From contig CP142453.1 of assembly GCA_038049695.1 (NCBI GenBank), positions 21,926,001 to 21,990,000 of the forward strand: a stretch of 64,000 nt of DNA, written 5' to 3'. Origin of the DNA: Cinnamomum chago (lineage: Eukaryota; Streptophyta; Magnoliopsida; Laurales; Lauraceae). The position numbers and the translations under genes were made by a program. Of this stretch, positions 35,301-45,556 are shown one piece after another (positions within the stretch are counted from its first letter, which is position 1; each line of letters starts with the position of its first letter). The notes under the pieces are model-generated. The model worked only from the letters and a program-made list of their open reading frames with translations, made no database searches and was not told the origin of the DNA.

Positions 35301-38300
35301 AGAAGGGTGATTAGAGGAGTTTAGTTTACGGCATGCAAATTGCACTGCATATGCCACCTATTGGGATTATCAAAGTTTCGAAACTCTAAGTTGGCTTCTT
35401 TAAATGCATTGATTTGAGTTTAGGATTTAATAACTCTATTGAAAAGGATAAGATCTGATCACCGACAAATGGACTAATACCGCCACATGTTTAATGCTGT
35501 CCCTGTCTTATGTGATGTTGTTATCTGTAATTAAGAAGCCATGATTGTTTCTTCACAAAGAAAAATAATAATAACATATGTGTAGTCCGAAGGACCATTT
35601 TATTTCACGTTAGCACCAATCCTACAAAATTCATTCATACACTGTTTACCACTCGGTCCGTTCTTTTCAGTTTGTCTTTTATGATTTAAAGTTTGTTTAT
35701 TTGATAAATATTTAATTATATATATTTTTTACAAGTTTTTACTTTTGAAAAAATAAATTAAGGGAGTAGGGTTGTAAATGGGTCCGTTCCGGTCCGGGTC
35801 CATGGTGGACCCGGAACCGTTAAGAAAAAGGTGGAATCGGATCCGGACCTGGAACAGTTTCGGAACCGGTTTCTTGGCTTCGGAACCACAACCATATATG
35901 GGATGGGTCTAGATTCGGGTCAGGGTCTAAGTAGAGAATAATATTTTTAAAAAAATATTAGTTTTAGGAGAGATTCTTGAAAATTGAGGTAATATGTCTG
36001 GTCTTGGGTCCACGGGTCCAAACCAAGGTGGAACCAGATCCGGACCCATTTACTTATCGGGCCTAAATAAGAACTTAAATCCAGTTTTTAACGGGTCGGA
36101 ACCTTTAAAAAATGGGATAATTGAGACTCATTTACATCCTGAAGCAATATACGTAAGACCAAATATTTTAACTAAAGTGGATGAAAGTGAACAACACAAA
36201 ATATACATAATTCTTGGATGAAAATAATCTCATAAATTCTTTGTAACAACGCAAATGGTAAAATGTGAAATCCGATCACCTCTTGAAATGAGAGTGTTTT
36301 TTTTTTGTTCTTAATTTTATCGAACATACAAGGTATTGATTCTTTACTTAAAAAATGGAGTTTATATTTTAGATATTAACCTAATTAGCTTTTATTAATT
36401 AAATTAGAGTTGCCAAACTACCCTGCTAACTAAATTATTATTATTTATTTTAAGATATAATTATGTTTGTTTATTTATTTATTTATTTATTTATTTGTTG
36501 TGACAGACAATCGCATCCGCTATATCAATCGGGATAATCTTACACGCCGGGAGCCATCTTGCCTGCGATTTCCCGCGTCTGACGAAAGCAACGCCGAGTA
36601 AGTTCGCCTTCGTATCGTCCGATTTCCACAATAAGGTGCCAACGTACGGAGGGCTGATAACGGGCGTGGTGGGGTCCACTGGGATTACGATGGTAATTCT
36701 CATGACCATCGCCTTCACGCTCGCGACCCGTCATTTCCGAAAGAACGTTGTGAGGCTTCCACCGCCTCTGAACAGATTGACAGGCTTCAACGCCTTCTGG
36801 TACTCACACCACCTCTTTGTCATCGTCTACCTCCTGCTCATCATTCATGGCTATTTCATTTTCCTCGTCCACAAATGGTACCAGAAAACGGTAAGCCCAT
36901 GAACCCTCTCTTTTTTGTGATCCTGACCATAATTAACACAATGTTTTGTTTTATTAATTATATGCCCGATCTTACGGTGGGATGATCTTCTATTAGACTA
37001 GAATGTGAACATGTTTCAATTAGTATTCATTTTGAGCGGATTAGATTTTTAATAAGTAGACACCACTGTGAAATTACAAAACATAGAAGTACACACATCC
37101 AAATAAGTCAAACCAATTTTTTTTCATTTGTTTCTTTAAAAAAAAAATGTTCAAAGTAGAACTGTTGAGCTCATATGCTATCAATGAATTCCAATGTGAC
37201 ATGCCAATCAGTTGCCAAGATGGGGTCAGTCTTTCTCATATGACTTCACTACAAAAGTAATAATTTTGCACATGGTCGGTTTGTTGTTTACAGAAATACT
37301 GTTTAATTAGTACTTGGATATGTGGTAGGGTTTTGATTAGTATTTCAATATATGGTAGGTTTATCATACCACATACATGACCACTCCATCTGATGTGTGA
37401 TAACCTGGTAGGTGTAATGTTTATTTTGAGTTATGGGTTGGGTTAGGTTTTTCACGGGTATTGTCTGATTAGTATTTAAATTCATATGATTCTTTTTTCT
37501 TTTTTTTTTCAGACATGGATGTACATCTCAATCCCATTGCTACTCTACATAGGCGAGCGGACACTGCGTACATTTCGATCAGAATCTTACTCTGTTAAAA
37601 TTCTCAAGGTGTGTCGCTGTATGATAAATTTTATTGAGTTTTTCTGTTTTCATTCTCTTTCCTTTTAACAAATTCCCTAGGATAAGTTTTAGTGGAAAGA
37701 AGAATATTCCATGTTTTCTAATTTCCACTTATGTAGTTATTTTAGTTTTTAGTCCATGCTGAATGTTACAATGTTGCAATGTTTAGGGGCTGTTGTTTGT
37801 ATAGAATATGTAGGAATTGAGTACATAGAAATTCATGCCATAGTTGATTAGAAATGAAGATCAAAGATAAATATAAAAAAAATAACCATCAAATAACCTC
37901 TGGTTTAATGAAAATTGAATCAAGGTGGGGATGAGATATGAATACATGCCTTTTGGTAATTCTAGTCCTATAGAGTCAAGGTCCCATCTATATTGCTACC
38001 TTATATCATTCATCATTCACCTCTCAAAAAAAAAAAAAAACATGGGTTTGATTCATACTCCACTTTTTGAGAAATATTTACCATCAAGAAAGAGGAAAGA
38101 GCAAAATCATCTATAGAAAAATGTTGGGAAAGAAGAACTAGGTGGGAGACACTATGTAGATTGATTAGTGGTATCGTTGTATTTAAGTACTTCAAGAGAG
38201 ACCACACAAGTCTGTCCTTTTTTACTGCTCCTGGTCCGTGGAATAGAGTAGCCATATGTTTCCCGAGAGCACATACATGAATACCGAATTCTACTTATGA

Positions 38301-40426
38301 TTTTAACGAACAAACACTTAATTGAATTACCTAATACCTGCGAAAAGGATATGCATAGTGTTTTCTTTTCTTTTCTTTTCCTGTGCTTGAGAAAAACCAT
38401 CCCATACATGACTTACCATTCAGAAGGATATGCATATTTTTCCACTGTAATTATGATTGATGTTTTTTTTTTTTTTTTTCAGTAAAAGTAATTATGATTG
38501 GTGCTGAAATACAGGTTTCATTGCTACCAGGAAGTGTCTTAAGCTTGATCATGTCCAAGCCCCATGGATTTCGCTATAAAAGTGGGCAATACATTTTTCT
38601 GAAATGCCCTACCATCTCCCCGTTTGAATGGTTTGTATATTTAATATCCTTGGTTCTAATCTTTTGTTGCAAAGTCTAATTCATCTAACCTTGTTGTCAT
38701 TACTAATGTTAATCCGGCAGGCACCCTTTCTCCATTACTTCTGCACCCGATGACGACTACCTTAGTGTTCACATCCGAACTATAGGAGATTGGACAGAGG
38801 AGCTGAAAAGAGTATTTACAGAGCCTCGTGGTTCTCCAACAGTGATTGGAAGAGCAAGATTTGGTGAATCGGGAAGAATTGATTATAAAGAGTAACTCAC
38901 TAGAAGAAATTACCTGCTCAAACTTGAATTTGAAAGCTTTGTTTATAGATCTCCTTAGCTCACACAGAAATTCATGCAGTTTGCCAAGATTGCTTGTGGA
39001 TGGTCCATATGGAGCACCTGCACAGGACTACCGAAACTATGACGTCTTACTCCTTGTTGGGCTAGGAATCGGGGCGACACCTTTTATAAGCATCCTTAGG
39101 GACCTTTTAAATGGCATAAGAACGGCAGATGAACAAACAGTAAGATCCATTCTCACCAGTTTTTGATAAACTGAAGGTGATCTTTTTCATCCATTTTATG
39201 GTTTTCTTGTTTTCCTTTGCTTTTGTTGTGGAGTAGGATTCAAACACAGAGATAAGCAGATCAGATGATAGCTTCAACAGCTTCCCATCAACATCAACAA
39301 TGAGCAGTGGCAAGAAGAAATCTCAGAGGACTACCAGTGCACATTTCTATTGGGTTACTAGAGAACCTGGCTCGTTTGAATGGTTCAAAGGAGTTATGAA
39401 TGAGGTTGCTGAAATGGATCAGAAAGTAAGCTATTCTTCACTACGAATTTGCTTTCCTTTTCATCTTTCTGCTGCTCTCAATTTCAGGGTGTGCTGAATT
39501 CAACTAGGTTAGTAATATCGAAGCTCATTTTTCAGTGGAAATAGAATTCAGTGATTTAAGGGATGATACCTATTTCAAATGGGTTTGATCACATGCACCC
39601 TATAAGCCGTTTTGCTTCTTTCTAATTGTTGCGCCCCATGAATTCCTTATCTTCTTTGAATTCACAGGAGAAATGTTTTTCTCAATCATGTATACAGCTT
39701 AAATGAGTCTCAGTCATACAAATATTGAGAAACATTTCATGTTTTATTATTGTACTTAAAACTTAAAAATGACAATCATTGGCCATTTTACAGGGCGTGA
39801 TCGAGATGCATAACTATCTTACTAGTGTTTATGAAGAAGGCGATGCCAGATCGACACTTCTCACCCTGGTGCAAGCTCTCAACCATGCTAAACACGGAGT
39901 TGATATAGTCTCCGGTACTCGGGTAGGGCTAAACAAAAGAATGATTTAGGCATTTCAAACATTCTCAAAATTATTTACTGAAGTAGTGGAATTTAACAAG
40001 ACTATGCTTTTGTACATTGGAACTATGAACATTTGCTAATCTATTGGCAATGCATTGTTATGGTCAATGGCAGGTTAGGACACATTTTGCAAGGCCGAAC
40101 TGGAAAGATGTGTTTGCAAGAATAGCTTCCAAGCATCCGGATGCCACAATAGGTATAAATAGAGAGATTTTTAACATGTACTAGAGGCATACTCAACCGG
40201 CTTGTTCTCAATCCGGTTTAGGATGTGTCATGTCAAGACTCAAGCAGTAAACCGGCATACTGATATCATTGAAAAAAAAATACACATTGAATAAACATGT
40301 GCTACTTATGTTGCAGGTGTTTTCTACTGCGGTGTGCCTGGACTAGCGAAGGAGCTGAAGCAGTTGTCACACGAAATCACTCACAGTACCTCCACACGGT
40401 TTGAGTTCCATAAAGAGTATTTCTGA
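32313..40426 (+). CDS. RBOH: Respiratory burst oxidase homologue (NADPH oxidase), 14 exons
   Basis: Transfers electrons from cytosolic NADPH through FAD and two haems to apoplastic oxygen, making superoxide at the plasma membrane. Exons: 32313-32889, 33002-33161, 33273-33321, 33427-33540, 33920-34339, 36507-36890, 37513-37608, 38515-38630, 38721-38891, 38980-39139, 39237-39425, 39794-39922, 40074-40152, 40317-40426. They sum to 2754 nt, 917 residues, with GT-AG introns and consistent phases. Seen: acidic/Ser-rich N-terminus; canonical EF-hand loop 248-259 ([12 protein letters not shown]) and a degenerate one after it; membrane segments about 357-565 with haem His pairs 439/453 and 541/554; FAD motif [14 protein letters not shown] motifs [10 protein letters not shown] and GLGIGATP; C-terminus FEFHKEYF. 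It looks intact. The layout and the long insert after GLGIGATP suggest the RBOHE-like group (inference). Confidence 0.95.
34340..36506 (+). other. RBOH intron 5 (2.2 kb)
   Basis: Lies between FHK and TIASA codons, with GTAATA at the donor and TTGTGACAG at the acceptor. It holds a hAT-like MITE at 35774-36053 and a (TTTA)n tract just before the acceptor (about 36470-36495). It is by far the longest intron of this gene. Confidence 0.85.
35774..36053. mobile_element. MITE-like element in RBOH intron 5
   Basis: Inverted ends GTAAATGGGTCCG / CGGACCCATTTAC, 13 bp perfect. The interior is rich in GGTCCGG/GGAACCGG words. Preceded by TAGGGTT, the usual beginning of a hAT-like group in plants, but the matching AACCCTA is not kept at the right end and no target duplication was found. 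Confidence 0.55.
37609..38514 (+). other. RBOH intron 7, part TE-derived
   Basis: GGGGCTGTTGTTTG after TTTA at 37785 and GAACAAACAC-TTA near 38309 could be ends of a diverged Tourist-like element. 37960-38020 resembles 23083-23130 of the MITE at 22.7 kb. The acceptor in use is the one at 38514; a stronger polypyrimidine-CAG at 38482 would bring in a stop codon at once. Confidence 0.5.
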
Positions 40427-40974
40427 TAAGATCAGATAAAGTTTTCCTCACAATGTTCTCTATTTTTGTAACTTAATAGAAAAAAGCATTATGTCATTAG
40501 CACTCCAAATGTACGTGTAAATAATACATATATTCAAAGTCATGATAACAAGAAAGAAAGGATTGTGAATCATTTGTTTCCCATTTTATCACTACAGGAA
40601 GAAAACTTGGAGCTTATTCATTAATTCATAATAAACTTTCCATTATAGAAGGAATTTCCAGAAATATTGAGAGAGAGAGAGAGAGAGAGAGAGAGTAATT
40701 CCAAACGTCGGCCAGGAGGACGTGAATGTGATGGTTATATGGACAGAGATTGCCTAAATTAGGTTCTAATTAATCAAAGATTGTGTCAAAGGGAATTAGG
40801 GAAAAATATTTCATTAATTGGAGTATCTGATCCAGTTGAGAGACCTCTCTCTATATGAAGTTTATAAAGGGTTTTTCACCTTATTAAGATAGCAATTAAC
40901 TTAGGCTTTCAAGAAACTACTATTAACTTTAGATTTTCAAGCTGGAAGGAGATTATCCAAATTACAAAGACTTA

Positions 40975-41062
40975 GGGCCGGGCTATTGCTCAGCTGGTTA
41001 GAGCTGTGTAGTGTTAATGACGCATGTTCTCATCCCTAAAGCAAATAATAATAATAATAATA
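40975..41062 (+). mobile_element. SINE-like tRNA-derived fragment
   Basis: GGGCTATTGCTCAGCTGGTTAG has the look of a tRNA 5' half with box A. A weak box B (TGTTCTCATCC) follows about 35 bp later, then an (AAT)n tail. No duplication was found and no full tRNA fold is possible. Confidence 0.5.
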
Positions 41063-41579
41063 GCGTGAAAGATTTTATTTTTATTATTATCATTGACAAA
41101 TACCAAGGACCAGTCTGGCTGTGGAGAAAACTGTCAGCAGCACAGATTTGAACTATGTGCAGTTCTTTCAGCCTTCTTTATACCACCTTTTCTCCACATC
41201 CAAGCAGAACCGAAGTAATTTTCACACCTAATATTTGGAAGAGAGAGAGAGAGGCTGTCCAATGTATGGATTTGATAAACAGATATAGGGTCTTTCTTCA
41301 TGCAAATTTATGATTGGCAATGTTGGAAACAAAAAGATATCTCAAATCTGGATAAATAATCATATTGCCTGACTAGAATGGTTGAGGAGTTATTATCAGT
41401 ATAAAAAAAGATATCACTTATCAGTATTATTAATGGTGTAGCAATCCTTTCTTCTGGCCAAACTTACAACTCCCAGGAGAACATGTCTGTTGTTGAATTT
41501 ATTATCTTCTTTTTTTTAATGCTAGCTAATAATCTATGCAAGTCACAATATGCACTCTCACAAATAGTTCTTATAGCTT

Positions 41580-41649
<70 letters not shown>
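41580..41649 (+). repeat. (GA)n microsatellite
   Basis: About 35 GA units with a single AAA interruption. Confidence 0.95.
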
Positions 41650-41651
<2 letters not shown>

Positions 41652-42398
41652 CTACCTAATCAATAGAATCAGTACATTTCTAACCATAATTAATTAATGT
41701 ACATGATTATCCTCAAATACACCCAATAATACCAACTAATAAAGTCAAGTGGGTACCAACCAATCTCAACAAATCAAAGTAGATGAGAGGCAATTCCATT
41801 GACCTAAGATACATTTCTCAAGTTTCCAATCATCATTGTCATTAGAATAAGAAAGCCATATACAGTAGACTGCAGGAGAAGTACCCTGCAACCACTATTA
41901 CCTTCCATGGATTGTGAGATCAATGCTTATTATTTTATAGGGATGGGATGGCCCCACTTCAACTGCCCTAACTGAAGAGTGCATACTAGGTACCCTTATA
42001 TGAAAAACTTAAACATAGATAATATGATTAATGACCCAGTCCAACCGGATCCGGAAGGACTACAATATAATTGTAGCTTAACTCATCATACACGGCCAAC
42101 TTTGACTGCATTATCTATACATAGAGTAGAAAGTTGGCAAAAATAATTACGTAGATGTTACTTTATTCGATGATCATAACCATCTCAAAAAAAAGAAAAA
42201 AAATGGTTTTAACAGTTAGTTATGTCTTACTGTTGATTTTTGCATATTATATTTGTCATGTCATGAGGAGCTGCTTTATGTTGGACAATAAAATGGATAG
42301 AAACTCAAGCATTTGTTGCTAGATGGAGGTGCATACTACATTAAAGTTTTGGAATTACAAGAAAGGAATAATTCAAAACGAATATAATGAAGAGCTTT

Positions 42399-42643
42399 GA
42401 GCATGTTTGTGCAACCATTTTTCTGCGAGAAAAAAAAAAGCATAGAAAATGGAAACACTTTTTGCGCCCTAATAAAATCTACATTTGGTGCGATTGCTTT
42501 TCCATGATAAAAGCAAAAAATGAACTGAGTTTTTCGCAATTCCATAGAAAACCCTTTCTAATGAGGTCGGATTTGGTTTTCCACGCAATGTGAAATAGCT
42601 TCTCCATGGATTCGGATTTCCGAATTATCGCACAAACATGCCC
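42399..42643. mobile_element. Tourist-like MITE, GGGCATGTTTGTGCG family
   Basis: 245 bp. Right end CGCACAAACATGCCC followed by TTA; left end GAGCATGTTTGTGCA preceded by TTT. It matches the 31.1-kb element at 13 of 15 terminal positions and shares internal text (TTTTCTxxxxxAAAA, GAAAACACTTTT-like). An older, more diverged member. Confidence 0.75.
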
Positions 42644-43749
42644 TTAAACTAACTTAAGGTAGCTTGAGGTTAGTTTAGACATTAACATGTATATCATTAA
42701 AATGGTTCCAAGTTGTAGAAGCCACAAGGGGAAGCCAATAAAAAAAGCCTTGGATAAATCACTGAGAAAACATAGCTTTAAGTTTAGATTGAGTGAAGTA
42801 GATTTCACAAAATCCACCCTAAATGGTTGAAATAAGCCTGCCATGATGATGAACATCATATCATTCTAACGTGGAATCCACCATGCAAACAGCCATAGAT
42901 GGTAGGAAGGCCTAACAGAGAGTGTTAGGCTGCTATTATAAAAATTGTTTATCATTTAAAACCTAAAACTTCTTCATATCATTCGTAGTGAAACGTGCAT
43001 AAAATACTTTGCCGTCCTCTAACTTTCTTATAAATATTTATATGCAATTGAGAGTTGAGACAGTGCACAACCACATTAGCTGTCCAACAAAAACCAGAGT
43101 TGCACAAGAATCTTGTTATATAATAAATAGTCCCTTTCTACATCCAAGAGAAGAAGACAACAAAATAATACAAGGATTTCATGTCTCCCCTGTAGCTGAC
43201 TGTGGCTTTTAACTTCTTCCTTGAAATGGAGTGAGGATTTAGAATGCAAATATTGTTCAACCATTAAAGTCACAACTGTATTGGTGTCACTTTGTTTCCA
43301 CTGAAAATAATTGAATGATAGTTTCTGTGGGCCTGTATAAGCCCATGCCCAGTTCATGTCAGTCCGTTAAAGGAGCTCTGCAGCATTAATGATACAAGGC
43401 TGACTTTCAGATGAAACTGATGTTTAGCACAAAGCAAAGCAGCCAATGAAATATGTTTGGGCCAATTTTTTCCCACCATGGCTCAAAAGAAATGTCTTTT
43501 AACAGAGTGAAATGGAATGTTAACAAATGCATCATCCACTGTAAGCACATGGAATGCAGGTATATGGGTCCATGACGAGATGATAATAATTGGCTTGGGA
43601 ATTGAGACACAGAGATCACATGTGATCATATTTAGATGTGGAGATTCCAACAAGTAGAGAATCCTCGCTGTGTGGGAGAATAGCCACAAGTTTCTCTTGT
43701 AATGATTTTTCACTGTGTTTGGATTTGAAAGGAGAAAGCCATGTAGGAG

Positions 43750-43761
43750 AAGATCAATTTT
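43750..43761 (+). repeat. Left 12-bp direct repeat bounding the pararetrovirus locus
   Basis: AAGATCAATTTT, repeated in the same orientation at 53775-53786 on the other side of about 10 kb of pararetroviral sequence. It may be a target duplication or repair microhomology. Confidence 0.7.
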
Positions 43762-43789
43762 TGAAACGTTACTTAACTTCTCTTAGTCT

Positions 43790-44278
43790 AACTTGGAAAC
43801 TCTTAGTCTAACTTCTCTAATTTTACTTCTGCCTAGACAAGAGGGTTGGCAGTCCCTTTTATAGACAAATTTACAAATTATTGCGGACTTGAAGATGCTT
43901 GAAGTCCGTGAATTGTTGAGGCTGCTTGAGGGGTTGTATCTGTATTATTGAGGCGGCTTCTTCGAAGTTGCTTGAAGGGGCTAAACCTGAATTATTGTGG
44001 TGGCTTGATGATGACTCCGGATGCGAAAGCATTTGAAATCCGGAACTCCGGGCTTGATTCATTGCATTGAAAGTGACGTGGTACTATTTGGTACTATTTG
44101 CATAGTACTTATATTATTGGATGAACAGTACTGCAGTTGAAAATCGTCGAATTCATTTATGAATAGTGACTGCTGCAATAGTATCAAATAGTAGCTGCAT
44201 AGTGAATTTTTTAAAGTGACGTCTGTAGAATTGATTTCGCAAAGTCGCTTTTGAGCTTGAGCTTTTTGACCAAATTGA
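43790..44278 (-). promoter_or_regulatory. Pararetroviral control region, copy 1 (outward, leftward)
   Basis: Closely matches 53278-53739 in inverted orientation. On the minus strand it holds ACGTCA bZIP-type boxes (in GACGTCACTTT and CACGTCACTTTC), short repeats such as CAAATAGTACCAAATAGTACC, and the TATA box TATAAAAGGG at 43863-43854. Caulimovirid pregenomic promoters are built this way. It would drive transcription out of the locus towards the RBOH 3' side. Confidence 0.8.
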
Positions 44279-44383
44279 AGGCTTTTGTGCTTCACAGAGC
44301 CTACTGGATTCAGGCAGCTGGATGAGCTTGATGGAGGCATTTGTGGGCTTTATTGTAGTAGCGTAGCATGTCTAGATGGAGGT

Positions 44384-45556
44384 CTAGAATCCGTCTTCGC
44401 CAGGGGATTGAGTAGCATCAGAGTCTTCATTGACGGAGGAGGCTGCAGATGGAACTGGTTCATGATGCAGTTGGAAAGGCTTTTTCTTGAGAGATTCAAT
44501 TTCTTTATGGAGAGCATGAATATGACTGATTAAATATTTTTGAGAATCCATAAAATTGTTGTTTGGATGGGAGGTTGCTATTGAAGGCACAGGCTTTGCT
44601 ATTGGGGCAGTTTTGAAGGGTCCTGCTGCAGGATTTTTGATGACTTCAGTAACTGCTGCTTTGAAGGATTTATAGGGATCAATTGTGGGTAATGGGGAAA
44701 AATGTTGGACATTAGAGGAAGAAGGAGAAGTTTGTTTATTAAGAATTGGTAAAACGTCAAATTTGTCCCAACGTTTTACAAAGGTCCTTCGAAATAGGAA
44801 TAGGGGATTTGTGGTTTTTGAATAGTCCCATTTGAGGATCCAGGGGATACCATGAGTGAGGGAATAGGCTAAAAAGAGGTATGAAGGTTCGTTGGATTCA
44901 AAAGAGGCTTTATTGGAAGTAAAAGTTTTTAAATGGCTAGATAGGGAATCCGATAGGATGGATAAAGATGGGCCAAAGAGTGACCACCAATTTATCCAAA
45001 ACCATTTTGGAACTTGAAGGTTCCGGGATTTTTGGAAGCTGAGAAACCAGAAATGAGATTGCTTAGAATTTTGGCAAAGCAAAACAAATTCCCAAGCACT
45101 CATATAATCCCAGTAATTGTAAGGCCATTGTTTTTGGTTGGGGCTTTGCACCATTCTTGTTGTAGACCAATTGTTCTGCCATTCCTGCGGTGAGAGGACA
45201 TTGAGAATTTTGAGTTTCGAGAAGGCGATTTCGCCGTCTTTTTCAGCATGAGTAATAAGTGCGCTATTGGATTGTTCAAGTATTGCTTCATAAAAATTGA
45301 TAGTAAGAGATGACAATTTGGGGGAGAAATGCATATCAGGAAGGAATATTTTAGGGGCTATTTGATCAACAGGAAGTCCTATAAGAACATCATCTAGAAG
45401 AGTAAGTTGGCTTTCAGCATTGAGAAGATATTGGGAGGAGGAAACATTCTTTTTTGTTGGAGGATTGAGCAAAGGGGAGAATTGATTGGAGACACTAAAT
45501 TCACTTAGTGCATCAGGCTGTTTGGCTTTATTTTTGGATCTTTTGGACATTTTCAT
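44384..45556 (-). CDS. Pararetroviral ORF of unknown function (390 codons, intact)
   Basis: Uninterrupted. Its ATG overlaps the end of the RT-RNase H frame by 29 nt (stop at 45530-45528), an arrangement that suggests a downstream ORF translated by leaky or coupled initiation. Visible traits: a Lys-rich start, a Trp-rich middle (twelve Trp between residues 126 and 243, with YWDYMSAWEF and KWFWINWW), and a Ser/Pro-rich, acidic C-terminus. I do not recognise a functional domain. Proteins of this look occur as the second ORF of some endogenous caulimovirids. Its intactness contrasts with the broken RT frame upstream. Confidence 0.75.
   Translation of the reverse strand: MKMSKRSKNKAKQPDALSEFSVSNQFSPLLNPPTKKNVSSSQYLLNAESQLTLLDDVLIGLPVDQIAPKIFLPDMHFSPKLSSLTINFYEAILEQSNSALITHAEKDGEIAFSKLKILNVLSPQEWQNNWSTTRMVQSPNQKQWPYNYWDYMSAWEFVLLCQNSKQSHFWFLSFQKSRNLQVPKWFWINWWSLFGPSLSILSDSLSSHLKTFTSNKASFESNEPSYLFLAYSLTHGIPWILKWDYSKTTNPLFLFRRTFVKRWDKFDVLPILNKQTSPSSSNVQHFSPLPTIDPYKSFKAAVTEVIKNPAAGPFKTAPIAKPVPSIATSHPNNNFMDSQKYLISHIHALHKEIESLKKKPFQLHHEPVPSAASSVNEDSDATQSPGEDGF

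Larger units (their letters stand above)
40427..43749. other. Intergenic downstream of RBOH
   Basis: No gene seen. Possible poly(A) signals for RBOH are AATAGA near 40476 and AATAAA near 40629. GA microsatellites lie at about 40672-40695 and 41580-41649 (about 70 bp, one imperfection). A SINE-like piece and a MITE are listed separately. Confidence 0.55.

Noticed and set aside
38893..38895. In-frame stop making RBOH a pseudogene
   Set aside because: A GT-AG intron of 88 bp with matching phase removes it, and all other exons are open and conserved.
38846..39166. A 106-codon ORF starting inside RBOH exon 9 as a separate start or alternative gene
   Set aside because: Its first part is out of frame with the conserved exon 9 reading and runs through the 88-bp intron; only the part from 38980 is real RBOH sequence.
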